Positions 23,901 through 34,531 of a stretch of 64,000 nt of DNA are shown one piece after another. The stretch is from Vanilla planifolia. Its lineage: Eukaryota; Streptophyta; Magnoliopsida; Asparagales; Orchidaceae. A model generated the notes under the pieces. The model was not told where the DNA came from. It searched no databases and was given only the letters and a program-made list of their open reading frames with translations. Location of the stretch: contig CM043869.1 of NCBI GenBank assembly GCA_023846275.1, forward strand, positions 22,364,237-22,428,236, read 5' to 3'. Position 1 is the first letter of the stretch, and every line of letters begins with the position of its first letter. Made by a program: the position numbers and the translations under genes.

Positions 23901-26858
23901 CATCATTAATCTAAGCCACCTGAACTCTTGTCATCACAAGATTGATTCTCCTAGAAAGGTTAAAGGCAGGACATGAACCACACATCATGAAAAATTCAAC
24001 ACATATTTTTAAGTTCAATGATAAGAAAATGAACTTACACTAAGTAAACCTCTAATAAGAATGAATGAGCAGATTAAAAACTCTTGACATGCCTTTCAAG
24101 AAAAATAATCCCTTACATATCATTGATTGACAATAGTTTGAGAAAGAAAGTTTTAGTAATCATGTAGTTTTTTCACTAGTTCTTTTGGAATCTAGTGGAA
24201 TAATGAATGGTATTGGTACCATTCCTAAACCAATTACAATATTGCAAGAGTTTAGCGATGTCCATCCAAAAAGAATTACTTGTTAAGCTTTTGCATTGCA
24301 GGAATATACAAAATGCCATTAAATAATGCAAGTTTATTGATTCCTAATTTGCCACACTACAAGGTTGACCCAGCTAAACATGTTAACTTGAAAATAAAGT
24401 TAGATGACTTATTAGACAGGATTCATAAAAGAGAACCTAAGCCCTCGTGCAATGCAAACAAATTGACTCCTAAAACAATTAGCATATACCACTTATGTGT
24501 AGAAAGTAATGCAATACACGAGATTACTCTTAAGTACATATTTCTTATTCTTAAACTTGTTGAAATGCTAGACATGATAAATAAGTTTTAATCTTTTCAA
24601 AATTGATCTAAAGAGTTGGCATGACTAGATTAAGATTTCAAAGGGAGATGAATAAAAAATTGTTGTTAACATTAAGAATGAGTTAAATGAGATTTGGGTG
24701 ATGCTGATTGATCTTACAAACATTCTAGTACTTTTTCAATAGTGATAACTCGTATACTCTATTTAAGAAAATTTTTGACAATATATTTCAGTGATATATT
24801 AAATAATACTAAAAATTGTAATTTTATGAATCCATCAGTATATTTTTGAGATACATTATATCCTTTCAAAAAATTCTTTTAGATCCTAAAGAAGTGGGAG
24901 CTATTAGATAACGAAACAACCATCAAACATTCTTGTGGTTCAAAATTTTCATTGTTCAACAACTTTCTATAGAAGATTTATTTATAAAAACATGAAAGCT
25001 CTCATTTTTTATAGTTTGAAGAAGGAAGAATTTAAGTGAACAAAATCAATAAATATACTACCTAAATTAGTCAAAGAGAAAATAATTCAAACACAAATTT
25101 TAAAGTTATCTATCATTATTAAGGTATTCAGAATATCATGCAATACTTGTGGTACAAGAATTGGATTATTTAGCCAAAGTAGTTACCCAATAACATACTT
25201 TAACGAAAAATTAACTGAAAAAAATTAGGCTATTCAAACTACGAAAGAAAACTATGCTTTGAATTAGATATTGAGGTATTGGTGTCATCGTTTACATAAT
25301 CGTTTTGTTATCAAAATAGAGTTGACATTAAACTAAGAACCCTATGCAAGTTAATCCAAAGAAGGTATAATTTTCATTACTTTGCACTACCAAATTAAAA
25401 AATAGTTTATGTCAAATAGATGAATTGAATAAATTTAGACATTAGAAAATTTACTACCTTGATATTGTATTTTGTAGTTGCTACTTATTATTTATAATAT
25501 TCTATCATTATTTTCTGAGAAACCTGATGTGGTGTAAGAGTTATAAATTTTGAATGATGTTATTTAATAAATACCTTTTAGTATTACTATATTGTATGAT
25601 GCTTTAATTTGACATATCTAATGACCTAAATTAGATAGTAGTGATAAAGAGTGAATTTCATATTGTCTAAGATGATTGAATAATGATAACAAAACCTATA
25701 TTTTCTTTAATAATGCTAATTAGATTGTCCAATAGTAACAGAATCAAATCCTTGGTTATTTTTATTTCATGATTCTAGAGTTGTGTTTGGTTTCTTTGAT
25801 ACAAAATATAAATAGGGCTTCAAGAGTTGTAGGTTGGATTTTGATTTTAAGAAAAGGGCATATTCTCTCCAAAGTCACCCACTCCTCTGAGGTAACGTTA
25901 AAAACCAAGTGGGAGACACCGGAAACAACTACTCTACATGGGGATTAACCTTACCTTACATTCTTTGCTTTTCACATTCATAAATCATCATTTCTTCTAT
26001 ATTCAATTGTAATGCAATCAAATTCTATTTCGATTTTCAACGATGGATGCAAGAATTCCATTCTTTCACAATGAACAGCTGCATGTTTGGAATTGATTTC
26101 TTGAAAATGAATGTTAACTATTGTGAATCTTTCTCTTAATTCAGATATGCTGCAACTTGGTAACAAGTTTTGGAATTATGGATCTTGCGGATGTTTTTCA
26201 GAGTTTATGAATCCTTCGCCATCATACAAACATCTTTGCAAATGAATTCGCCGGTTCTCAGTTGAACTTTCTCAACACAATTTGGCTTTGTGGCAGCTCC
26301 TCGGCTGTCATGCGGGTTGAACTTTGATTGGGCAATGGCACTTCGATAGTCAGATTTGCCATGACATTTCTGCTATTATCACAAAAGCACTCAACACCTC
26401 CCCATCAAGATCTAAACATCAGCAGATTAGATATATGAATAATCCAACAGATACCAAGAAGTCTCGACGATACCAATAAATTCCAAAAGCAAAAGCTCAA
26501 ACGCAAATTCGACTCAAAATTCACAGAAAACCCAATCCTTTGCTGAGCAACTAGAGAAGAAGAAATGAACAAAGGAAGGGCTGAAGTAGTTGAACTTACG
26601 GTCAGAGCCGGCAGCCTTGAACTGCTCGAGCGCAGTTAAGCTGGACGCCCTAGAAGCTGAGGCGTCCTTCACAGCGACATCCGTGGCGGCTTCGCACCTG
26701 GTCCCGCATCGCCTCGTCGCTGAACCTCTCTGACCCCTCTGCTGCGTCTTGATGAATCTAAAACCTACGGGACCGCCTGATCTCCTGGCCAAGAGAAAAG
26801 AATTGGGCTTTGACCCCATCACGAAGGCTGTGGATCCGGTCATCGTCGAAGCAGCCAT
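17988..26858 (-). CDS. HEMA: Glutamyl-tRNA reductase, chloroplastic (complete, 3 exons)
   Basis: Reduces glutamyl-tRNA(Glu) to glutamate-1-semialdehyde with NADPH, the committed step of plastid tetrapyrrole synthesis. Exon 1 is 26858-26600 (259 bp), exon 2 is 19473-19232 (242 bp) and exon 3 is 19121-17988 (1134 bp with TAA). All junctions are GT-AG and in phase, giving 544 aa, the usual plant length. Residues 1 to about 65 are Ser/Arg-rich, a chloroplast transit peptide. The catalytic Cys142 lies in STCNRMEIY. The signature [17 protein letters not shown] begins near 198. The NADPH-binding GAGKMG is at 283-288. The C-terminal dimerisation domain contains [15 protein letters not shown]. The start codon is the ATG at 26858; upstream in-frame codons would add a segment unlike known family N-termini. 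All key residues are present, so it looks functional. Which HEMA paralogue it is cannot be told from sequence alone. Confidence 0.95.
20700..20960 (-). pseudogene. Ty3/gypsy Gag fragment
   Basis: A minus-strand frame has [14 protein letters not shown], then [19 protein letters not shown] and a HITLVVE end. This follows the plant gypsy Gag capsid pattern (usually YVNEFEDL...F..GL...IR.EM...P.SLEEAF..AL.VE). It is about 75 residues long, bounded by stops, with no zinc knuckle attached. It lies inside HEMA intron 1 in the same orientation as HEMA. Confidence 0.68.
22490..23305. repeat. Diverged direct duplication inside HEMA intron 1
   Basis: Segments 22490-22740 and 23020-23300 resemble each other at DNA level (CAGCATATTACGAACCTCCATCCA versus a matching CTCAAACCTCCATCCACCA region) and in minus-strand translation (LIYCC...CIIAAIG versus LLYCC...CLICALGG). 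The offset is about 570-585 bp. No known domain. Probably an old retroelement untranslated region. The segment between, near 22835, contains CTTCCCCCTCTTCAAAG. Confidence 0.5.
24230..25460 (+). pseudogene. Ty3/gypsy pol relic (reverse transcriptase and RNase H)
   Basis: Pieces in several frames line up in the normal order of a gypsy polyprotein: [10 protein letters not shown], a [14 protein letters not shown] block (usually CVDSRAINKITVKY), [19 protein letters not shown] (usually KIDLRSGYHQIRI), an LTN block, a FYRRFIKN-like block near 24970, and an RNase H part with [20 protein letters not shown] and YALN. Many stops and shifts make it non-functional. It is on the strand opposite to HEMA and to the gag fragment at 20.8 kb, so the two are either different insertions or rearranged. 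Confidence 0.8.
25530..25960 (+). other. LTR-like stretch after the gypsy pol relic
   Basis: Contains a clean TATAAATA at 25807-25814 with AGGGCTTC downstream, as in many LTR promoters, and lies where the 3' LTR of the pol relic would be expected. No second copy was found, so this is only a suggestion. Confidence 0.3.
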
Positions 26859-27477
26859 AGATTCAGCAGTCGCAGCGGCGGGAGGAAGAGAAAGGAGAGG
26901 AAGAGAAGCTAACTCTTTCTTTCCATTCACCAATTCCCAATTTGCAAACCTTGTAAATGGATGACAGAAAACTAAATCACGGGTTTTTATATTTGTTATT
27001 AGAATTGTAAAGGCATGGGAACGGAGGCCGCTGACATTTGGTCGGTAGGTCCTCGTGGAGGAGGAGGAGACCAAAGAGGAGGAGTTGGTAGAGAGCGGCC
27101 GTTTGGAAATGGACCCACACGCACAGCAAAAAAAAATTGGAAGGCGTAATCTGAAAGATGGGTGGTGGATGAGGCGGCATCAGAATGGAATCTTCGTTTG
27201 CCGGCTTCCGATTGGTCTGTCCGTTGTGCTTTATCTAAACCCTTATCGCTCTCATCTCTGCCGCTTCTCCTCTCGTCTTCCCCTACCACCCCACCGGTCA
27301 CTCAACATATGTATTAAAAAAAAAATGTTCCATTTTAGTCGTTTTCAAATGGTAGCTTTGAAAAATTTTCAAAAGTTTAAATCATTTTAAAGTTCAAACT
27401 AGGAAAAAAAAATATGTCAAAAACTCATTAAATGAATAAGTTACAAAGTGATTTTCAACAAAATTTTAATGATGGAT
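26859..27477 (-). promoter_or_regulatory. HEMA promoter and 5' untranslated region
   Basis: A minus-strand TATAAAAA at 26991-26984 lies about 126 bp upstream of the ATG, a reasonable TATA box. GATAAGG (27247-27241 on the minus strand) is an I-box-type light-regulation motif. HEMA1 genes are known to be light-induced; whether these motifs act here is inference. The promoter is cut off at 27477 by the LINE insertion. Confidence 0.55.
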
Positions 27478-27491
27478 AACAATGTTAACAA
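27478..27491. repeat. Target-site duplication, left copy
   Basis: AACAATGTTAACAA, identical to 34518-34531. The first or last two A residues could belong to the poly(A) tail, so the true duplication is 12-14 bp. Confidence 0.85.
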
Positions 27492-27508
27492 AAAAAACGT
27501 TAACATTG

Positions 27509-28240
27509 TAGAGCTGGGGCTGGGTGGAAGTGAAGGTGACGGTGCGGGCGACGGGTGGAATTCTGGAGCTGGGGCTGGTGACGGAGCGGAGCTGGAGCTG
27601 GGGCTGGTGCTGGTTGACGGCGTGGTGACGATGCGTTGCGGTGCTGGTGACGGTGCGGAGCTGGGGCTGGGCCTGGTGCTGGTTGACGGCGTGGTGACGG
27701 TGCGTTGCGGTGCTGATGACGGTGCGGAGTTGGTGCTGGGTGGAAGTGAAGGTGACGGTGCGGGCGACGGGTGAAATTCTGGAGCTGGGGCTGGTGACGG
27801 AGCGGAGCTGGAGCTGGGGCTGGTGCTGGTTGACAGCGTGGTGACGGTGCGTTGCGGTGTTGGTGACGGTGCGGAGCTGGTGACGGTGCGGTGCTGGTGA
27901 CGGTGCGAAACTGGTGCTGGGTGGAAGTGAAGGCGACTGTGCGGGTGACGGGTGGAATTCTGGAGCTGGGGCTGGTGACGGAGCGAAGCAGTTGAAGCGG
28001 AGGCGGTGGTGGTGCGGGTGTCGAAGGGGTGGCTGGTGAAGAAGAAAGGGGACGGTGAGGGGGACGGTGACGGTGGAGGGACGGAGGCGGGGTGGGGCTG
28101 ATACGTTGAAGCGAGCGTCTGGAGTAAGTACGGGAGACGGCAAGAGGAGGGGCGGCGTGTACGGGACGTCCTGGTCACGTGCGTGCCTGGTGTTACTGTA
28201 TTGTTGTGGAAGTCAATTTGGCAGGCCCGTTTTCAAATTT
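27509..28240 (+). repeat. GC-rich minisatellite in the LINE 5' region
   Basis: Nested repeats of GGAGCTGGGGCTGGTGACGG and GTGGTGACGGTGCG. A longer unit starting at GGTGGAAGTGAAGG recurs at 27523, 27739 and 27920 (spacings 216 and 181). Two overlapping minus-strand frames stay open for 225-245 codons, but only because the repeat is low-complexity Pro/Ser/Thr sequence. They are not considered genes. Confidence 0.8.
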
Positions 28241-28423
28241 GAATTCCTAGGCAGGGGGTGAGCAGCGTGGACTGCTGGAACAAGTTTAAAGTGTGAGTGT
28301 TGCTGCGGAGCAAGATATCGGTTGTCTTCTCGCATGGGTTTGGAGCGCCTGCAGCCCTAAAGACGAGGAATTAATCTGGCGGGATCCAAGGGAAGGAGGA
28401 GCCATCGGAAAACGAGGGCGTCC

Positions 28424-30127
28424 ATGAGTATATCGCCGAATAGAGAATTCTGTACAAGCTCTGCAGAAGAAATGGGATTGGACACTGGGAAGCCGATTAG
28501 TTGTGCCTCTGGAGCCCATGTTGACATTGAGGGGGTTGGATCCCTAAGGCAGGAGGTGGTGTCATTGCCTGAACGCACTGATTCGTCGTGGAGCCCTGCA
28601 ATAGTGGTGGGCCTAGGGGCGGAGCGGGCGTCTTCGTCCAAAGGGAAGGAAGCGCTGGTGGAGTCCTCTGGGCACAGCAGGCAGGCGGGTGACGCTCTGG
28701 CTGTCCTGGGAGGTGAGGAGAGGAAAGCCCAGGACCACGCGGGATGTCCGCGGATGGAGGAAACTCATTGCTTAGTTCAGGAAGTTGTCGGGGGGGTAGC
28801 GGGTAGCTCTCCATTGCAGGCTAAGAACCAGGAGGCTCAACTGAATAGAATGAGTTTCAGGGAGGCCTTAGTCTCGAAAATCAGTGCTCCCAGTGAATGG
28901 GTTATGCCCTTTGTTCGGCCGGCTACAATTGACGTTAAATAGAGAGCAGTGGGTATGCCTGACCAGGCAGAGAATGCAGATGTGTTAATGTCATCTGAAG
29001 CGTGTTATAGACATATTGAGTTCCATAAATTCGACCTGGTTGGCCGCGTTTTTGGCAACTCCCTCCCGTTCTTTGCCATAGCACGGGTCTTGCAGAAGCG
29101 TTGGGGACACTACAAAAACTTCAGGATTCTGGACCTGACCTCTGGCTGTTTTGTTCTACACTTCGACTGCATGCAAGACAGGAACGAGGTGTGGTTGGGA
29201 GGGCCGTGGCAGGTCGCCGGCCAAGCTATGGGGCTGGACCTGTGGACGCACGATTTCAGCCCAAACGACTCGACTGCAATGCGTGCACCTGTATGGGTGT
29301 GCTTCCCCGGCCTTCCGCTCATTTATTGGGACGTGGAAAACATCCTAAGAATAGCCAAAGCGATTGGGGAGCCCTTCCTATTAGACGGCTGGACGGCCGA
29401 CATACAAAGGTCTGCTTTCGCTAGAGTTTGCATTCGTATGGATCTCTCAAAACCCTTAAAGCCTGGCACTTGGTTGAATGGAGAGTTTGGCAGAGTATAT
29501 CAGCCGTTTGAATATGAGGGGCTACCAAGGGTTTGCTTCTGCTGCGGGCGTGTGGGGCACCTTGCGGGGAGTTGCAGTATGCAAGAGACACAGAAGGCTG
29601 TGCATGCAGACACACTTGGGAAGGATGCGGAGAAGGGGGAGAAGGCAACAACCGGAATTGCTGAACCAATAGCAACCACACATGCAGCATCAACAAGCAA
29701 GAAGGAGGCGGGCGCCTTCGATAGTCAGGAGCCTGTTCGTAGACCGTCGAGGGACGTGGCGAATTCCTCGTGCCATGTACTTGAAGATGGAGCGGAGTGC
29801 TCCAGAATCCAGAGCAAATCGAAGAGCGATGAGTACGGGATGGAGGGGAATATAAAGCGGGGGGAACTTGGTCCATGGATGTTGGTTCTTCCTCGACGTA
29901 GGAGGCAAGAAGCTAACAACAATGCTCTTAGGCTGCCCCAGAACCCAAGCAGAATTCAAACCAGAACAATTGCCAGGGCAAGAAGCGTTTCCAAGGCCAG
30001 AGGAAGGGACTTGTTAAGACGGGCTTGGTTCCCAAAAGATAAGGGGAAGAAGCCAATGCGGGAGATGGATTATGCAATGGAGGAAGGTATACGTAGAGAT
30101 GATGTTAATTACAACAGCATGTTGTAG
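28424..30127 (+). pseudogene. LINE ORF1 (DUF4283 plus CCHC zinc knuckle), one in-frame stop
   Basis: Nucleic-acid-binding ORF1 protein of the LINE. The frame starts at ATG 28424 and is broken once by TAG at 28940-28942; the next ATG in frame is at 28949. The main part (392 codons from 28949) has the DUF4283-type region, including VGRVFGNSLPF, WLGGPW and WVCFPGLPL. It is followed by a CX2CX4HX4C knuckle, CFCCGRVGHLAGSC, at residues 196-209 of that part. A basic, Arg/Lys-rich tail ends at the TAG at 30127. The element's ribonucleoprotein would need this protein. Confidence 0.85.
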
Positions 30128-30308
30128 GAGGGAAGCTCCTGGGCTGTGCTTCGTGGGGCGCAGAAGCTTTGGAACTGGATGTTGGCGGTTGGCAGCTAAA
30201 TATTCAGGCGAGGCTGTGATTTGGCGTGATGGCATGAAGATAAATGCACTGGTGCGGGTGCAATGGGAATCTAGCTGAATTGGGGATAATTTTGACACAA
30301 TTTTACAA

Positions 30309-33300
30309 ATGACGGTCAAAGTTGTGTTCTGGAATATCAGGGGGATTCGGGATAGGAAATCAAAATGCTACTTACGTAGACTCGTTCGCGAGAATAGCGT
30401 TGCGGTGGTGGCCCTTGTGGAGACGAGGGCTAAATCATTCACGCGGAAGGATGTCGATTGGCTCATCGGGAGGGAATGGAACTTTGCGGTGCAGCCCTCT
30501 GCTGGGATGTCAGCAGGAATAGTTCTGCTGTGGAAATGCTGGGTGGATATCTCGATCACCTCTTCCGCACTCCACGTGGTAGCTCTTGAGATCAAAATAA
30601 GTGGCATGAAGAAGTTGGGCTGCTGCGTGGTGTATGGCCCGAAGGACCATTTCAAGCGGCGCGAGGTGTGGGATGCAGTAAGGAGTGTGGCTTCCCGGGA
30701 GGTTCCTTTCATGGTGGCGGGTGACTTTAACATTATAATGACGCAGGAAGAAAAACGAGGTGGACGGAGATTCACTTTTGGTAGTCAGCAGCAGGAGTTC
30801 GCCGACATTATGCAAGAATTACAGCTGGTGGACGTGGGTTTTTCCGGAAATATATTCACATGGTGCAATGGGAAGCAAGGCCAAGCGCGGATCTTGGAGA
30901 GGCTCGACAGGGTGCTGCTTAATAATGCTGGGCTTCAAGAGTTTCCTGAGTGCTCCGTCACGCATCTCAGCCGCCTTGGCTCAGATCATTGCCCTTTGCT
31001 AGTCAAGCTGGGTAGCAGTCAGCCGCAGGGGAACGCAGCAAGGCTTCAATTTGAGAATATTTGGCTGGATTTTTCGCAGTCCATAGGGGTGGTGCACCAT
31101 GCATGGGGCAGGCACGTGGGTGGAGATCACATGAAGAAGCTATCAGTTAAATTTCACCGCTCTCTTGTCGCACTGCGGATGTGGAGCAGAACTGAGGTAG
31201 GAAATATTGTCGAGAACAATACGGAACTGGAGAGACATATTAATGATTTGCAGATGAAGGAGTCGAATGAAGGGCTGGATGCAGAGGAAAGTTCGCACTT
31301 GGGACATATGATTTCGGCATTTCATCGTGGGTGTATACTTGAGGAGAAGTGGTGGTGGCAGCGGGTGAAGCTCCACTGGGCGCAGCTGGGAGACCGTAAT
31401 TCTAGGTTCTTTCATGCGGCCGCTTCGTCCCGCCTGCGTAAGAATAGAATTGAACAGCTCAAGGATGAGGAGGGCAGAGTGGTGGACACGCCTGAGAGTG
31501 TTAACGCCGTCCTACTAGCTTTCTTTGAGGCTAAGTGGCGCAGTGCGGAGCGTGTGCTTTCGCCGCTGAACGTCTCACCGCATGCTGTCGTGAGCGGTGA
31601 CATGGTCGAACAGCTGAGCCGCAGGGTCACTGAATCGGAGGTCGTCGCGGCAATCCGTGGTTTGAGAAGAAATAAAGCTCCTGGAAATGACGGAATTTCT
31701 GTCGAGTTTATCCATGGCTTCTGGAAGATCACCCATAGAGATATCATCCGCGCGGTGCTTGCATTTTTCGATGAGAAGCGGATGCCGAAGGAGTGGAAGG
31801 ACACCTTAGTGGTTCTAGTTCCTAAGCGGCAGGGTGCATGCGTGCCGGCGCATTTCCGCCCAATTAGCCTTTGCAACTCTATTTACAAGGTGGTGGCGCG
31901 TATCCTTGTGAATAGACTGAAACCTTGGCTGTATCTCCTTATCTCGCACGAGCAGGGTGCCTTCATCCCTGGTCGCTGTATATCTGATAATGTGTTCATT
32001 GCGCAGGAAATGGCATCTCGCATGCACTCCTGCTCTTCCTACTCTGGGCTCATGGCAGTCAAGCTGGACATGGCGCAAGCATATGATTCTGTGAGGTGGG
32101 ACTTTCTGTTCGGGATGATGCAGTGTATGGGATTCCCTCCGCGATGGTGCAAATGGATTGAAGCGTGCATTTTATCTCCAAGGTTCGGGGTTCTCGTCAA
32201 CGGTGTCCGTCTTCCATGGGTGGAGGCACAGAGGGGGCTCCGGCAAGGCTGCCCGCTGTCACCTTACTTATACGTCATTGCGACGGAGTTTCTTTCCATT
32301 ATGGTGCACGAGTATGAGTCCAAACAGCTGCTGGGTTTCAGGCTGGGGCAACACACACCGCTGGTGTCCCACCTGCTTTATGCTGATGATGTTCTCTTAC
32401 ACGCAGAAGCCACGGTTAGGGCCGTGAGTGCGGTGTGCAAAATTATTAAGAAATTCAACAAGGTTGCAGGCTTGCAAGTAAATCTCTCCAAGTCGAAGGT
32501 TTTTTTTAGCAGGAGATGCAGTAAAAAGACGACTAAGTTGCTGGCGGAAAAGCTTAGCATGGCTAGTGGGTCAACTCTTACATACCTGGGGGTGCCGATT
32601 GCGGCCAAACGGCTTAAGAGAATTGACTTTGACTTCCTTATTCAGAAGCTGGAAGCTTGCATTGCCTGTTGGCGGATTCGACCGCTATCACTCGTTGGCA
32701 GATTGACCCTGGCTTCCTCGGTCCTTAATGCTATCCCGAGTTATATACTTAGCCACTGCGCCGTGCCCATGGGCATTGTGGACGAGATCGAAAGGAGAAT
32801 TTGGAATTTCTTGTGGTGTGGGGTTAGTAACAAGCAGTCAGTGCACTATGCGCCCTGGCACAAAATTACTTTACCGAAGGACGCCGGCGGCCCTGGGCTT
32901 CGGGACCTCCGCACTTGGCAGCGCGTCTTACTTATGAAGCAGTGCAGGCGCTTATTGAGCCGTGAAGACAGCCCCTGGGTGGAAATCATGAGGCAGAAAT
33001 ATAGCGGGACGTTTTCTGATCTGAGGATCCCTTGGAATGCTTCTCATGTCTGCAAGCTTGTTCTTGAGGCAATGCCGACTGCGGTAGGGAATTTTGTGTG
33101 GAGAATTGGTGACGGGAAGTCGGCGAGATTTGAGGAAGATAATTGGTTGGGCTTCCTTCCGATCTGCAGGTGGCCTACGTTCATTAACATGGTGGCGGCG
33201 TGGCCGGATTGCGTGGCTGATTGCCTCACCGAGGATGGGGACTGGGATGTTGACAGGATACGCGAGTGGGCGGGTGCACTTTTGTTTGACAGGGTTCTGC

Positions 33301-34464
33301 ATTTGCCCAGGGCCCGTTTGACAGAGAAGGATACTCTGATTCAGGTGCAGACCAAGGCTGAGGGGGTTGACAATGGCAGGATTTACCAGGATCTAAAGTG
33401 CAGCGCCGGCGACGTCCTCAGGCCGGAAAACAGGGTGGTCTTGGACCGCATGAGGAGCTTGTGGAAGATGAGGACATTGCCACGAGTACGAATGTTCCTG
33501 TGGCGTGTTATCGGTGACCACCTCCCTACGATGACCTAGCTTGCTCGGAGAGGAATGGCTCTAGATAGTTGGTGCACTTGGGGCTGCGCGGCGGAGGAGT
33601 CCACGCAGCATCTGTTTTGGGAATGTCCGCAAGCCCAGGTTTTTTGGAAGGGCATGCATGCATGCGAGGCGACGGCTGTGCTGCTGGGGTCTTGGACCGC
33701 GGGTTTGACCTTCCTTGACGTGGTTTTGGAGCTCATTGCTGCACCGGCGGCGAGACACGGGGTTGGTGCTGGTCATGCCGCTATATTGGCGACCACTATG
33801 TATTACATTTGGGAGAGACGGAACATGAAGCGACATAATGTTCCCGTTTGCAATCCCAGTGTTATGATGCACAACATGAGGATGGAGCTTACTGTAGCGG
33901 CGAAGCCATGTAGCCATCATTCATCCATGTCCAGCGGGAGCCTATGCAGTTCTTCGGAAGTGCCGGTAACTCTTACTTGAGTTCCCCCCCACTGGATGGA
34001 TCAGAGTTAACTGTGACGCTGCTTTTGGTCACAACTCCGCCGGCCTTGGAATTGTGGTGAGGGATTTCTTGGGAAAGCCTATATGGGTGCTGGGCAAGAG
34101 GGTTCTTTCGCAGGCCTGTGTGGCCATGGAGGTTCAGGCGATGCTGGAAGCCTTCAAGCTTTTGAAGGATTCCTTGATCCAGTACCGTGCAGTGGAGATA
34201 CAGACTGATTCGATGCTGGCGTTGTCGGAGGTCAGGAGGATCATTTCAAACCCGCCTGAGGTTGGCCCTCTAGCTGAGGTCATCGCATATGCTAGATGTC
34301 TGGATGGCCTTCGTATTACCCACATCTATAGGGAGGGAAATGCGGCGGCTGATTGGGTGGCACGTGGTGCTTGTTGTCATGAGTTTGCTTGGAATGGGGG
34401 GATGCCCCTGCCTAAGCCACTCGTTAAACTAATGTTGATCGATTTTCTCTTTGACCCTCCGTGA
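30309..34464 (+). pseudogene. LINE ORF2 (endonuclease, reverse transcriptase, RNase H), one stop and one frameshift
   Basis: From ATG 30309, 1076 codons are open. Apurinic-type endonuclease: WNIRG (8-12), E38 in LVETR, GDFN (138-141) and SDH (225-227). Reverse transcriptase: NKAPGNDG (455-462), QGAFIPGR (549-556), LDMAQAYDSV (587-596), RGLRQGCPLSP (642-652) and YADD (691-694). A TAG at 33537-33539 interrupts the zf-RVT zinc region (LWRV before it; WCTWGC and HLFWECP after it in the same frame). The frame stops at 33980, and the RNase H domain continues in another frame from about 33991 (VNCDAAF, EVQAMLEA, QTDSML, REGNAAADWVARG), ending with TGA at 34464. The shift lies between 33970 and 33990, next to a run of seven C. 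Confidence 0.9.
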
Positions 34465-34517
34465 GGGATTCACGGTGTATCTTTTGTTAGGCTTATGCCT
34501 CTTTTGAATAAAAAAAA

Positions 34518-34531
34518 AACAATGTTAACAA
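34518..34531. repeat. Target-site duplication, right copy
   Basis: AACAATGTTAACAA directly after the LINE poly(A) tail; matches 27478-27491. Confidence 0.85.

Larger units (their letters stand above)
19474..26599 (-). other. 7.1 kb first intron of HEMA
   Basis: Bounded on the minus strand by GTAAGT at 26599 and AG at 19475-19474. The second HEMA intron is only 110 bp (19231-19122). The large intron holds a gag relic in sense orientation (20700-20960), a diverged duplicated segment (22490-23305) and a gypsy pol relic in antisense (24230-25460) followed by an LTR-like stretch. The rest is AT-rich and unassigned. Confidence 0.85.
27492..34517 (+). mobile_element. L1-type non-LTR retrotransposon (LINE), near full length
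   Basis: A 7.0 kb element between perfect 14-bp target duplications, ending in a short poly(A) tail (TTTTGAATA then A-run at about 34508-34519). Order: GC-rich 5' region with a minisatellite (27509-28423), ORF1 (28424-30127), a 181-nt gap, ORF2 (30309-34464) and a short 3' region. It is strikingly GC-rich compared with the flanking DNA. Each ORF has one TAG nonsense codon and ORF2 also has a frameshift, so it is non-autonomous now, though little decayed. It is inserted 634 bp upstream of the HEMA ATG in the opposite orientation. Confidence 0.93.

Noticed and set aside
26514..27074. A 186-codon HEMA first exon reading beyond both ends
   Set aside because: The upstream codons precede the transit-peptide ATG at 26858, and the downstream part runs into the intron past the GTAAGT donor at 26599. 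Only 26858-26600 is coding.
27441..28178. Long minus-strand open frames (245 and 225 codons), Pro/Ser/Thr-rich
   Set aside because: Two overlapping frames of the same GC-rich minisatellite are open at once, which is a composition effect. The sequence lies inside the LINE 5' region and shows no domain.
28940..28955. Programmed stop-codon readthrough in LINE ORF1
   Set aside because: The bases after the TAG do not match known readthrough contexts, and ORF2 carries an unrelated frameshift, so simple decay explains it better.
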